From contig JABIAL010000035.1 of the NCBI GenBank assembly GCA_018653315.1, positions 1 to 50,510 of the forward strand: a stretch of 50,510 bases of DNA. The letters are read 5' to 3'. The notes below the pieces were generated by a model that worked only from the letters and a program-made list of their open reading frames with translations, was not told the DNA's origin and did no database searches. The position numbers and the translations under genes are program-made. This stretch comes from a bacterium (GTDB lineage Bacteria > Patescibacteriota > Patescibacteriia > UBA1558 > GWA2-36-10). This document shows, piece by piece, positions 17,189 through 25,726 of this stretch (positions within the stretch are counted from its first letter, which is position 1; every line of letters begins with the position of its first letter).

Positions 17189-18013
17189 TTACTTACAGAG
17201 CTCAAAGACAGATGGTGAGCTGATGCATTGACACTTGAATTCAGGAGCTGCATTTGCAAGGATGTGGATCAATGGATTAATGATCTTTATCAAACGATCC
17301 TGCGCTTGCTTAATTGCTTTTTTCACATCAGCACCATCAGCCGGTGGACCCTCTAAAGGCATGTTAGTCACGGTGCCAAATAAAAAATAATGCATGCTTG
17401 CTTCACGAGCTAAAACCACCTCTGGAACAGCCGTAGTCATGCCCAAAAAATTGGCATGATATTGATCACGAAGTACACGTACCTCAGCTGGCGTCTCATA
17501 ACGAGGACCTTTTACGCAAGATAAAATTCCTCTAGGACAATCAACATGATGCTCAACCAAGCTACGTAATTTGGAGCAAAGCATGTCTACAGGCGAGCGA
17601 TGAAAGGCTTCTTCATGAACAAGACCTCCTTCTCTGGCAAAAGTGTAAGGCCCACCCGACAGATCAACAAAGTCCTCTGGCATGACAATTGACCCAACTC
17701 TAAGGCCGTTAATATCGTTGGGTCCATTAATCCCTCCAACGGCCGAAGCGGCAATCACAAACTCTACGCCAGCATTATGCAAAGCATACATGTAGGCTTT
17801 GTGATTTAGTTGATGAGGTAAACGAAAAATTACAGAATCCCCTTCATGTTTTGGCTCCAAATGATGACGATCAACAAATAAGATCTCCTTGCCATCGACT
17901 GACATTTCATGAATGCTAGCTGGTCCATATGGTGTATTAACACACTTGATCTTACCACTGCCTAACAACTGACCCATTCCAGTGCCACCGATAATCGCGA
18001 TTTTTGTATACAT
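17189..18013 (-). CDS. nucleoside phosphorylase of the MTAP/PNP family
   Basis: Trimeric purine nucleoside phosphorylase fold, cleaving nucleosides or methylthionucleosides with phosphate. The phosphate loop is IGGTGMGQLLG; GLRVGSIVMPEDFVDLSGG and GPRYETPAEVRVLRDQ are family stretches. The base-contact motif reads TNMPL, with Asn where adenosine-type MTAP has Asp, which favours 6-oxopurines; this is an inference. An SD-like AAGGA precedes the ATG. Codons are visibly GC-richer than neighbours, suggesting later acquisition. It shares the 5' motif of the small cassettes (18036-18047). Confidence 0.88.
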   Translation of the reverse strand: MYTKIAIIGGTGMGQLLGSGKIKCVNTPYGPASIHEMSVDGKEILFVDRHHLEPKHEGDSVIFRLPHQLNHKAYMYALHNAGVEFVIAASAVGGINGPNDINGLRVGSIVMPEDFVDLSGGPYTFAREGGLVHEEAFHRSPVDMLCSKLRSLVEHHVDCPRGILSCVKGPRYETPAEVRVLRDQYHANFLGMTTAVPEVVLAREASMHYFLFGTVTNMPLEGPPADGADVKKAIKQAQDRLIKIINPLIHILANAAPEFKCQCISSPSVFELCK

Positions 18014-18035
18014 TTGTCTTTTCCTTATTTTGATT

Positions 18036-18089
18036 GTTTAATGAACGAAATGATTATAATATTTAAGCATAACAATATAAAATGGTCAA
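18036..18089 (-). promoter_or_regulatory. promoter and shared 5' motif of the phosphorylase gene
   Basis: On the minus strand TTGACC (18089-18084) stands 17 bases from TTAAAT (18066-18061); TATAAT at 18058-18053 is a better -10 but too far from this -35. Then follows CGTTCATTAAAC (18047-18036), a variant of the motif seen at four other loci. Confidence 0.45.
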
Positions 18090-18092
18090 ACT

Positions 18093-18119
18093 AAAAAACC
18101 GCCTCAAGGGCGATTTTAA
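18093..18119 (-). terminator. terminator of the exonuclease-WYL gene
   Basis: On the minus strand AAAATCGCC / GGCGGTTTT pair around a 5-base loop and run into TTTTTT, directly after the stop at 18120. Confidence 0.8.
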
Positions 18120-18902
18120 TTATATTAAAGTTTTTTGAAAGCTTTGCATCTTACCAGCTACTTTAACTGATTTAACCCGATCCAGATCAAACATTCGCAA
18201 AGCATCCCGTAAATGACAAAAGGCTTTAATTTTGTTACCACGTATATTCTGAATATCTATTTTACGAGAAGTGACATCCCCTTTTTCATCCATATAGCTA
18301 ATTTCTATCTGTTGCCCGTCTTTCCAAGCCTCTTGAACTTGTTGATTGATTGTTTTTTCACCAGACTTAAACCAACTAGCATTTATATCTGTTTTTACTC
18401 CACCATTATGGTACCAAATATTACCATGCTGTAAACCATAGTCATAAATCTCTTTGGTTACTTTTACATCATCTAGACAATATTTGATAAGCTTATCCCA
18501 TTCATCATTACGATAATAAACAATAGCATCTAAACCAGAGCCTGACTTACCATATCCCAAAGTGCTATGAGCCACTGAATCAAGTTTAAGACGATGTCCT
18601 AAAATTTTAGTAACTTCTTCCAAAATATCTAAATGGGGAATGCTTGCTAAATCAAAATCTTTGTAATACGGTTGTAAAACTGGAAAATCAAAAGCTTTAC
18701 TATTAAAACCAATTACCAAACCAGCCTCTTTTAAAAGATCTAACAGTTCGTCAAATTCTTCTTCTTTAAAACCTCTGTATTTATCTAAATTATAAGAATA
18801 AACACCTACTAAAGATACCCCTAGTAGATGATTGTTTTGATGCCCACCTACTTCATCAAATGTCTTCTTAGTTTCTAAGTCTAAAACTATTATATCTTTC
18901 AT
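18120..18902 (-). CDS. DEDD-type 3'-5' exonuclease fused to a WYL domain
   Basis: The N-terminal RNase H-like domain starts with D8 and E10 (VLDLETK), continues with D72 in GFNSKAFDFPVL, and ends with Y141xxxD145 in YCLDDVK, a complete DEDDy-like set as in YprB-type nucleases. From about residue 195 to 255 a WYL-like domain follows: IEISYMDEKGDVTSRKID and HLRDALRMFDLDRVKSVKV. WYL domains sense ligands, often nucleic acids, in regulators and defence proteins. A regulated nuclease is a reasonable guess. Its -10 lies only 7 bases before the ATG. It follows the surface-protein gene by 20 bases. Confidence 0.8.
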   Translation of the reverse strand: MKDIIVLDLETKKTFDEVGGHQNNHLLGVSLVGVYSYNLDKYRGFKEEEFDELLDLLKEAGLVIGFNSKAFDFPVLQPYYKDFDLASIPHLDILEEVTKILGHRLKLDSVAHSTLGYGKSGSGLDAIVYYRNDEWDKLIKYCLDDVKVTKEIYDYGLQHGNIWYHNGGVKTDINASWFKSGEKTINQQVQEAWKDGQQIEISYMDEKGDVTSRKIDIQNIRGNKIKAFCHLRDALRMFDLDRVKSVKVAGKMQSFQKTLI

Positions 18903-18909
18903 GACTTAT

Positions 18910-18920
18910 ATTTTAGCATA
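18910..18920 (-). promoter_or_regulatory. extended -10 giving a probably leaderless transcript
   Basis: Minus-strand TATGCTAAAAT; the TAAAAT ends 7 bases before the ATG at 18902, so transcription would begin at or next to the start codon. Confidence 0.5.
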
Positions 18921-18922
18921 CT

Positions 18923-21898
18923 CTACCAATCTTTCAACCTAAATGTTAAATCATCTAATACTCTATCATACCAATATCTGACTGGTATGGTAACAATGTT
19001 TTGCCATTGAAAACCCAAAGATAAAAACGTATCTGCGTTTGGAATCCAGTATTCTATATTATCTTTAATATAGAATATTTGAGGATACTCTCCGTGTTTC
19101 AATATTTGACCTGTTGGATGAATATCTGAGGAGCTCAAATCATCACCTAAATCATAATATTGAAAATCTTCTTGGGGAAGATGTATTATTTTATTAAAAT
19201 CATAACCAAAGTCTTTGAAGATATTACCACTCTTTATCCATCTTAATGTTTTTGAGGGTTCTATTGCATAAACTTTATTGTTGTTAGCAAATTTGACTAG
19301 CCTACCTGGCTTGACTGTCAATCTACCTTCATAAGGATAATCGTTATTTAAAATTATTGAATCCACTACTTGTAATGAAGAGAAATCATTAAACCATGAT
19401 TTAAATGTTTTAAAGTTAGGGATATAATATCTTTGATTATTTTCATTTATATAATATACTCTAGGATCATTTAGTGCTTTTATGAGAGAATTTTGTATTC
19501 TAGTTATATCTACAATACTATTAGGCGTTGATGTAGCCTGATTTTCTTCTGTTTGACAAAGATAAGAACATCCATCACCACTGACAGTATTGCCATCATC
19601 ACATTGTTCACCTGATTCTATGATCGAGTTACCACAGACTGGGCCTGTTGGTGGTGGGCTTACTGGTTCTTCTTCCTCAGTCTGACAAGTGGATGAACAT
19701 CCATCACCACTGACAGTATTGCCATCATCACATTGTTCACCTGATTCTATGATGGAGTTACCACAGATAGGATCTTCTGGTGGTGGAGGGTTTACTGGAT
19801 CATCTTCTTCTGTTTGACAAAGATAAGAACAACCATCGCCACTGAAAGTATTACCATCATCGCATTGTTCACCTGATTCTATGATCGAGTTACCACATAC
19901 TGGATCTGTAGGAAACGGGTCTCCTTCATTAACAGTGCCATACAAATATTGTATTAATCTTTTTGAGTTTGCAGCATTTTCACGAGTTACAATGGACTCC
20001 TCATCAAGATCCTTGAATTCAGAAACAGTCCACGCCCCGTCTTCGTTTTGTTCATTGATTAGCTCAGCTATTGAATCAGATCTTGGAGACATTATTTGAG
20101 TTCCTAAATTATATATTCCATCAAATATATCCTGTTCTAGATATGTGCCATGTAATAATTCATACTCATATTCGTTTCCTGTGCGATGTTCATACATCTT
20201 TATTGCGTTTGTGCCCCACCAGGAAGCTGTTCCTGCTATTGAATTTGCATCATCTGGATTTTCAACTTCTGTTCCATCTGATGCTACAAACCAAGGAGAA
20301 TTATCTTCATGGTAAAAAAGTGCCCATGTATCTTCTCCGTATTCTCCAATGTCTAATTGAAAATCTACAATCCATTCATATCCTAGCGTTGCTGGTGCGA
20401 GATAACTTTCATCACCTGTGATTTTGTATGCTTTTGTTAAAATATCAATCGCGCGATGTGTAGCTATAAGACTTTTTGCAGGAACCTCAAAAGATCTGGC
20501 TTGTACAGGCTCCAAAGTTTCAGGATCATAGTTATTAAACCATGCTTCGCTATTATATATAGAACCTTTAGTGAACTTTGCAATTCTCATTGCTGCACGA
20601 TAATATGGATATCCTAAGTTATCATCAAAAGGATCCATATTTGGATCAAAATCTCCAGTAATAGTTTCGAAAACTTTATGCGCTTTTAATAGCGCATCAA
20701 AACTATACGTCATAATGCCATGATGATACGTGATTGTGTGCCTATAATAATCATCACTACGATATTCAAGAGATAAATAAGGATATTTTACTGGTACTCC
20801 ACCATTATCATACATTGATCTTAACAAATGGTTAAGCATTTTTTCATACCCTTCTAAATATCTTTCATCTCCAGTCATATAATACAGATTCAAAAGAATT
20901 TCTCCTGCAGTAGCTGACCTCCCTTTAGCAAAAGATGGCGATGTTATTAAGAATGGATCTATGTTTGCTTCTAAATATGGGTCATTATGAGAATTTCCTG
21001 AAGTACTTAAAGGATAAAACTGAGGATAAATACTTCCATCATTTAACCAATAACCTTTTGCAAATCCTCCTCTTCCTTCAGACCACCAATCACTATTATA
21101 AATTGTTTCATCCAATAAATCATTTGGATCTAAATCACTCCCATCAGCTTGGCCTGCTAGTAATAATTCACCATAACGAATTGCAGGAATTAATATTGAT
21201 CTATCCCCTGATAACAAATATGAAAACACAAAAACATTGCTAATGTGATTTGAATCAATGATCCCGATAAATCCTGGTTGTACAATATCAATCCAAAAAA
21301 AGTTATTTCCACTTTCAAGCCCATATGCAGTTGGCCAGCCAACATGAATATCATTTGCATCTCCTGAATCTGCAAGTTCTGCCATTTTTTGCATTGATTT
21401 TTTTAGTGCTATAAGTGATGCTTGTTTTAGTTCTACATTATCTCCTGATTTTAGTATATATCCTGTTGGCTCAATTAATCTTTCAAGTACAGCAAAGAAA
21501 AAATGAGATTCAAAATAATAACTTCCTATATCAATTCGTACCTTAATTTTTTCAATTCCGCGAAATTCAGCGTCTGCGAGAGAAAAACTTAATACGCCTG
21601 AATTTTCGCTAACAGCAATGTTTTCATTTCCTGAAATGATAATTAGTGCTTCAGAAATATCATATTCTTCACTAATATATTCTGCGAGATTAAGCGTTGA
21701 AAATTGTTCGCCATAAACATAAACAAAATCTGGAAATTTTTCATGTAGTACACTGTCTGGATCAATACTTGTAAGAGCTACTCCATACATAGGACCATAG
21801 CTAAACCAAATATTAAAAATAGACAAAACAAAAATGGCGAATATACTGACAATCATTCTATTCTTAAGTCTGTCTTCAATGAAATTAAAGTGTTTCAT
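18923..21898 (-). CDS. large surface protein: alpha/alpha-barrel-like domain, Cys-rich repeats and YxI repeats
   Basis: An N-terminal membrane segment (about residues 17-35) anchors a 991-residue protein. Residues about 150-660 are rich in helix pairs with Trp/Tyr/Asp and recall (alpha/alpha)-barrel glycoside-active enzymes, but I cannot name a family. Residues about 664-795 carry three DUF4215-type repeats (CGNSIIESGEQCDDGN, GDGCS, CQTEE) joined by Pro-rich linkers. The last 190 residues hold three repeats of about 60 residues (VYAIEPSKTLRWI, FKDFGYDFNKI) typical of Patescibacteria surface proteins. Probably a cell-surface protein acting on or binding glycans. It lies between uvrD and the exonuclease gene. 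Confidence 0.75.
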   Translation of the reverse strand: MKHFNFIEDRLKNRMIVSIFAIFVLSIFNIWFSYGPMYGVALTSIDPDSVLHEKFPDFVYVYGEQFSTLNLAEYISEEYDISEALIIISGNENIAVSENSGVLSFSLADAEFRGIEKIKVRIDIGSYYFESHFFFAVLERLIEPTGYILKSGDNVELKQASLIALKKSMQKMAELADSGDANDIHVGWPTAYGLESGNNFFWIDIVQPGFIGIIDSNHISNVFVFSYLLSGDRSILIPAIRYGELLLAGQADGSDLDPNDLLDETIYNSDWWSEGRGGFAKGYWLNDGSIYPQFYPLSTSGNSHNDPYLEANIDPFLITSPSFAKGRSATAGEILLNLYYMTGDERYLEGYEKMLNHLLRSMYDNGGVPVKYPYLSLEYRSDDYYRHTITYHHGIMTYSFDALLKAHKVFETITGDFDPNMDPFDDNLGYPYYRAAMRIAKFTKGSIYNSEAWFNNYDPETLEPVQARSFEVPAKSLIATHRAIDILTKAYKITGDESYLAPATLGYEWIVDFQLDIGEYGEDTWALFYHEDNSPWFVASDGTEVENPDDANSIAGTASWWGTNAIKMYEHRTGNEYEYELLHGTYLEQDIFDGIYNLGTQIMSPRSDSIAELINEQNEDGAWTVSEFKDLDEESIVTRENAANSKRLIQYLYGTVNEGDPFPTDPVCGNSIIESGEQCDDGNTFSGDGCSYLCQTEEDDPVNPPPPEDPICGNSIIESGEQCDDGNTVSGDGCSSTCQTEEEEPVSPPPTGPVCGNSIIESGEQCDDGNTVSGDGCSYLCQTEENQATSTPNSIVDITRIQNSLIKALNDPRVYYINENNQRYYIPNFKTFKSWFNDFSSLQVVDSIILNNDYPYEGRLTVKPGRLVKFANNNKVYAIEPSKTLRWIKSGNIFKDFGYDFNKIIHLPQEDFQYYDLGDDLSSSDIHPTGQILKHGEYPQIFYIKDNIEYWIPNADTFLSLGFQWQNIVTIPVRYWYDRVLDDLTFRLKDW
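19546..19902 (-). repeat. three DNA-level repeats encoding DUF4215 Cys-rich units
   Basis: Three near-identical units of about 95 bases lie near 19546-19640, 19678-19770 and 19806-19902, each encoding CGNSIIESGEQCDDGN..GDGCS..CQTEE. They are so similar at DNA level that recent duplication or recombination is likely. Linkers differ in Pro content. Confidence 0.85.
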
Positions 21899-21933
21899 AA
21901 TTACCTGTTTATTTTACCACTTTGTCTCTATTA

Positions 21934-21959
21934 AAAAAAGAGCCCTGTTGGGCTCTTTA
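21934..21959 (-). terminator. terminator of uvrD
   Basis: Stem AAAGAGCCC / GGGCTCTTT with loop AACA on the minus strand, ending in a run of seven T; it overlaps the uvrD stop codon. Confidence 0.88.
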
Positions 21960-24020
21960 CCAATCTTCAACATCTGGTAAAAATGATCCTGACTTGGTAC
22001 TTCTTCTAGTTTGCGGTTTATCTTCATCCCAAAAATCACCAGTTGAATCATCCAAAGAATAACCAATATCTTCATCTTGATAAGTAGCAGATTTTGCTAA
22101 ATGATTAAAATTTAAAAACTTACTATCTAAGACCGACAAAAACTGACTAGGCTTCAAGCTCTGGTAACCATTATACTTAAACTCTGACAAAGGATAACTA
22201 AGATACAAATGACGTTTAGCTCGAGTAATAGCCACATAGAATAAACGCCTTTCCTCTTCCTGTTCTGCCTCAGATACAGCTAATGGATGTGGTAAAGATT
22301 TATCGGTTAAATTCATCACAAAAACACCAGTCCACTCCAAACCTTTGGCTTGATGAATAGTGCTTAGTATTACCCCTAACTTCTCTTGTTCAGTATTAGC
22401 ATCAGTTTGGACTTGAAAATTTTCCTGCAGACTAACCTCATTTAAAAATTCCGTCAGATCATGGTAACGAGAAGCAAAAATAGCGAACTGCTCTAAATCA
22501 TCTTGTCGTTGACGATAATCGGCATACTGTCGTGTTAAATGATCTTTATAATCCTCCAATAAAATTCTAATCAAATCTGCTGGACCAGCTTTTATCTCTG
22601 GGATAATCTTAGCAATAGTTTTAGAGGTTTGTTGCCAACCTTCCAAGGCTGCTCTGGATATTCTTAATTCTAATTTATCAAAATTTTTCAAGTCTTCTAA
22701 GCCAGCAATTTCTCTGTATATTTTTTGAACCGTAGCTGGGCCAATACCTGGATATAGTTTAAGAATTCTAGACCAAGAAACCTCATCTTTGTGATTAGCT
22801 ACAATTCTAAGCCAAGCAATAATATCTTTAATGTGAGCTCGTTCAAAAAACTTCAAACCACCGCGCATCTGATAAACAATTCCTCGTTTATTAAGTTCCA
22901 TTTCTAAATTTTGAGAATTATGTGCCGCCCTAAATAAAACTACGATCTCAGTTGGTTCCACGCCATCAGCTAACATTCCTTCTATCCGATCGGTAATCCA
23001 ATGAGCCTCATCTACACTACTATGATGAGCTACTAGTTCTGGTTTTATAAATTGTGGATTAATTGACTCTAAATTTTTCTCAAACTGATTAACATTATCG
23101 GCAATAACTATATTAGCTAAAGCAATGATTTCAGGCGTAGAACGATAATTAGTTTCCAGCTTATAAGTTTTAGTTTTAGTAAACACTTTTGGAAAATCCA
23201 AAATATTTTTGATGTCTGCTGCTCGAAAAGAATAAATACTTTGAGCATCATCTCCGACTACCAAGATATTTTCATGCTCCTTAGCTAGATTATATACAAA
23301 CTGAGCTTGCAAGGTATTTGTATCTTGATACTCATCTACTAAAATATATTCCCACTTCTTAGACAACATTTTACCAGCCTCTGGATGCTCAGATAATATT
23401 TTTCCGTATAGCAATAAATCATCAAAATCTAAATTATTACTAGCTTGTTTTCTTTTTTTGTACTCCGCAGCAATTTTTTCAAAAATTTCTAACAATGGCA
23501 ACCATTCAGGAAATTTTCTTTCTAAACTTTTTGCTAAAACAACATTAGAGTTAATAGCAAAGCTAATGGTCTCTCGTAAAATATTAACTGATGGTCGACG
23601 ACCTTGAGGTAATACAGATAAAAAACTTTTAGCGATGTCTTTCAGTAAACTCTTACTATCTTCAGCATCCAAAATAGTAAAATTTTTCTGTACTCCAAGG
23701 TAATGACCATAAATACGCAGCAGGCGATTATTTATACTATGAAAAGTACCACCCCAAACCGGCAATTTTTGATCCGGCTGCAAAGCTAAAATATTCCGCA
23801 CCCTTTCCTTCATTTCATTAGCAGCTTTATTAGTAAAAGTTAACAATAAAATTTTATCAGGCGACACACCTTGATCAATTAGCCAGGCCACCCGATAAAC
23901 TAAGGTGCGAGTTTTACCAGATCCGGCCCCTGCTAAAATCAAATGCGGCCCCTGCCCGGCAGTGACCACTTTGTGTTGCTCTTTATTTAATTCTTTTTCA
24001 AAATCAATCTTTCTCATCAT
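21957..24020 (-). CDS. uvrD: UvrD/PcrA-type superfamily 1 DNA helicase
   Basis: ATP-driven 3'-5' DNA helicase for repair and replication. Seen are the Walker A motif AGAGSGKTRTL (about residues 31-41), FTNKAANEMKERV (motif Ia region), LVDEYQDTN (Walker B), VVGDDAQSIYSFR, TNYRSTPEI (motif IV), and IHQAKGLEWTGVFV plus EERRLFYVAITRAK (motifs V-VI). At 687 residues it is slightly short. Two Met codons stand at the start (24020 and 24017). A TATAAT element (24044-24049, minus) lies about 24 bases upstream. It is not clear whether the surface-protein gene after its terminator is separate. Confidence 0.96.
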   Translation of the reverse strand: MMRKIDFEKELNKEQHKVVTAGQGPHLILAGAGSGKTRTLVYRVAWLIDQGVSPDKILLLTFTNKAANEMKERVRNILALQPDQKLPVWGGTFHSINNRLLRIYGHYLGVQKNFTILDAEDSKSLLKDIAKSFLSVLPQGRRPSVNILRETISFAINSNVVLAKSLERKFPEWLPLLEIFEKIAAEYKKRKQASNNLDFDDLLLYGKILSEHPEAGKMLSKKWEYILVDEYQDTNTLQAQFVYNLAKEHENILVVGDDAQSIYSFRAADIKNILDFPKVFTKTKTYKLETNYRSTPEIIALANIVIADNVNQFEKNLESINPQFIKPELVAHHSSVDEAHWITDRIEGMLADGVEPTEIVVLFRAAHNSQNLEMELNKRGIVYQMRGGLKFFERAHIKDIIAWLRIVANHKDEVSWSRILKLYPGIGPATVQKIYREIAGLEDLKNFDKLELRISRAALEGWQQTSKTIAKIIPEIKAGPADLIRILLEDYKDHLTRQYADYRQRQDDLEQFAIFASRYHDLTEFLNEVSLQENFQVQTDANTEQEKLGVILSTIHQAKGLEWTGVFVMNLTDKSLPHPLAVSEAEQEEERRLFYVAITRAKRHLYLSYPLSEFKYNGYQSLKPSQFLSVLDSKFLNFNHLAKSATYQDEDIGYSLDDSTGDFWDEDKPQTRRSTKSGSFLPDVEDW

Positions 24021-24065
24021 TGTGCTATATCAATAGTACACGTATTATAGCGTAAACTTCTGGGC

Positions 24066-24114
24066 TTGGCTAATTTTGTAAAATTAAGCTAGAATAAAAG
24101 AAAGTTCATTGAAT
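24066..24114 (+). promoter_or_regulatory. promoter and shared 5' motif of the 75-residue gene
   Basis: TTGGCT (24066-24071) and TAGAAT (24090-24095) are 18 bases apart. The motif AGTTCATTGAAT follows at 24103-24114. GGAGGG precedes the ATG at 24128. Confidence 0.55.
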
Positions 24115-24127
24115 TCTGGAGGGAAAC

Positions 24128-24355
24128 ATGAAAAATCTCACTTGGTTATTCTACTGGCGCATGCTGCCTGGAAAAAAACTACTAATAGCAACCATCTTAA
24201 TAAATATTATAACCAAGCTTTTACCAGCGGATTCCTTTGACTGGATAATATTACAGTGCTTTCTTTTCTTGCCCCTCTGTTGGCTGATGATGATTATTAC
24301 AATTATCCATATTACTTGGAAATTATACCGCCGACGCAAGATCCCTCGTCTTTGA
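24128..24355 (+). CDS. small two-helix membrane protein of unknown function
   Basis: 75 residues with two hydrophobic helices (about 18-34 and 41-62) and a basic end KLYRRRKIPRL, predicted to face the cytoplasm. The start is set by a strong SD (GGAGGG, 4 bases before ATG), unlike most genes here. It has its own promoter-like sequence and terminator, so it is a complete one-gene unit between uvrD and ychF. GC is above its neighbours. No family recognised; it belongs to the cassette group described in the findings. Confidence 0.7.
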   Translation: MKNLTWLFYWRMLPGKKLLIATILINIITKLLPADSFDWIILQCFLFLPLCWLMMIITIIHITWKLYRRRKIPRL

Positions 24356-24370
24356 CAAGGGATCTATTTT
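24339..24370 (+). terminator. terminator of the 75-residue gene
   Basis: AGATCCCT (24339-24346) pairs with AGGGATCT (24358-24365), followed by ATTTTT; the left arm overlaps the end of the gene. Confidence 0.75.
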
Positions 24371-24401
24371 TATGCTTTAATTTGATAGTATTAAATAAAT
24401 T

Positions 24402-25463
24402 ATGTCATTTTCTTTAGGAATTGTCGGCTTGCCAAATGTTGGTAAATCAACCTTATTTCAAGCTTTGACTAAAAACAAAGTAGAGGCAGCAAATTATCCA
24501 TTTTGTACTATTGATCCAAATGTTGGCATAGTTGCTGTACCGGATGCTAGATTAGATAAACTAGCTAAGCTTTCTAATTCTCAAAAAATAATCCCTACTG
24601 TCATAGAATTCGTCGATATCGCTGGTCTAGTCAAAGGCGCATCTGAAGGCGAAGGCCTAGGTAATAAATTTTTATCCCACATTAGAGAAGTCGATGCTAT
24701 CGTCCAGGTTATTCGTTATTTTAAAAATGATGATGTTATCCATGTTAATGGTAAAATAGATCCTGAAGATGACAAACAAGTGATTGATCTAGAATTAATC
24801 TTAGCCGACCTAGAAACAGTCACCAAGCACCTGACTAAAACCATAAGTAAAATGAAAGGTGCTTATGAAAAAGAATTAAACAAAGAAAAAGCAGTGGCAG
24901 AAAAAGCAAAAAAATTATTAGAAGATAATAAATTGTTAAATATTGAAACTTGGACAGACGAAGAATTCAAAATTTTGAAAATGCTAAACCTGTTAACAAT
25001 AAAACCAATTATCTATCTTTATAATATTTCAGAAGATGACTTGGGCAAAGATTTAAAACTACCTGACAATATCATTGCTATTTGCGCTAAACTAGAATCA
25101 GAAATAGCCGAATTAAGTGAACAAGAAGCAAAGGATTACCTCAAAGAATTAGGCGTAGCTAAAAGTGGGTTAGATAATCTAATTACTGCTAGTTATAAAT
25201 TATTAAATTTGATCACTTTTTTAACTACTGGGCCAGAAGAAACTAAAGCTTGGACCATTACACGTGACACTAAGGCTCCTCAGGCTGCTGGCGTTATTCA
25301 TACCGATTTTGAACAAGGTTTTATCAGAGCCGAGGTTATTAATTGGCAAATCTTATTAGATGATGGCGGCTGGAATAAAGGAAAAGATCATGGTCATATG
25401 CGCATGGAAGGAAAAGAATACCTAATGCAAGATGGAGACACTGTGCATTTTCATTTCAATTAA
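24402..25463 (+). CDS. ychF: Obg-family GTPase/ATPase YchF
   Basis: Ribosome-associated P-loop NTPase that prefers ATP and affects translation and stress response. Seen are the P-loop [11 protein letters not shown] (residues 8-18), the Switch II-like [20 protein letters not shown], and the C-terminal TGS domain ending with [18 protein letters not shown] helical hairpin separates the two. At 353 residues it is close to the usual 363. No SD is seen. It stands alone between the small membrane gene and the candidate RNA. Confidence 0.96.
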   Translation: MSFSLGIVGLPNVGKSTLFQALTKNKVEAANYPFCTIDPNVGIVAVPDARLDKLAKLSNSQKIIPTVIEFVDIAGLVKGASEGEGLGNKFLSHIREVDAIVQVIRYFKNDDVIHVNGKIDPEDDKQVIDLELILADLETVTKHLTKTISKMKGAYEKELNKEKAVAEKAKKLLEDNKLLNIETWTDEEFKILKMLNLLTIKPIIYLYNISEDDLGKDLKLPDNIIAICAKLESEIAELSEQEAKDYLKELGVAKSGLDNLITASYKLLNLITFLTTGPEETKAWTITRDTKAPQAAGVIHTDFEQGFIRAEVINWQILLDDGGWNKGKDHGHMRMEGKEYLMQDGDTVHFHFN

Positions 25464-25490
25464 AAAATAAGCTAAAAAGCTTAATCTAAC

Positions 25491-25518
25491 TTGACAAATC
25501 ACTCAGATGTGCTATAAT
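25491..25518 (+). promoter_or_regulatory. consensus sigma-70-type promoter of the candidate RNA
   Basis: TTGACA (25491-25496), a 16-base spacer with TG one base before the -10, and TATAAT (25513-25518): full consensus in both boxes. No ORF follows on this strand before the terminator. Confidence 0.8.
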
Positions 25519-25524
25519 ACAGAT

Positions 25525-25707
25525 AGTAATGGTTCATTTAACTATTTTCTATAGCTAATAAGCACAACTAACAAGCACTACATTGTAAAAAAGTGCAAAA
25601 AATCATAATAAGTTGGCTATTAACAAAATAGAAAATAAAAGTACAATTAAAACTCCGAAACATGGAAGTTCGGACCTTGCTTAGGGCTTATGCGAGGTCC
25701 TTTTTTT
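25525..25707 (+). ncRNA. candidate structured non-coding RNA, about 180 nt
   Basis: A consensus promoter, no ORF, and an intrinsic terminator define a stand-alone transcript between the convergent genes ychF and queA. It can fold into a long interrupted rod: TATTTTCTAT (25543-25552) with ATAGAAAATA (25628-25637), AGCACAACT (25561-25569) with AGTTGGCT (25611-25618, one bulge), and GCACT (25575-25579) with AGTGC (25592-25596). A hairpin TCCGAA/TTCGGA (25654-25674) overlaps the terminator arm. A bulged rod of this length recalls 6S RNA, but no signature was verified. It starts with the cassette motif GGTTCATTTAAC (25531-25542). Confidence 0.65.
25672..25707 (+). terminator. terminator of the candidate RNA
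   Basis: GGACCTTGC (25672-25680) pairs with GCGAGGTCC (25692-25700, one G-U), followed by seven T. Confidence 0.88.
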
Positions 25708-25726
25708 ATTCAATTTTTTTATAAAC

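Noticed and set aside
19546-19902. CRISPR-like regular repeats
   Set aside because: The repeats encode DUF4215 protein units in frame, differ in spacing and have no unique spacers of equal length.
20071-20421. 116-residue plus-strand ORF, and a similar one at 20935-21243
   Set aside because: Both are antisense shadows of the 991-residue surface-protein gene, with Leu/His-rich composition typical of reversed codons.
25525-25707. Riboswitch or attenuator for a downstream gene
   Set aside because: No gene follows on this strand; queA is convergent, so the terminated transcript is an end product.
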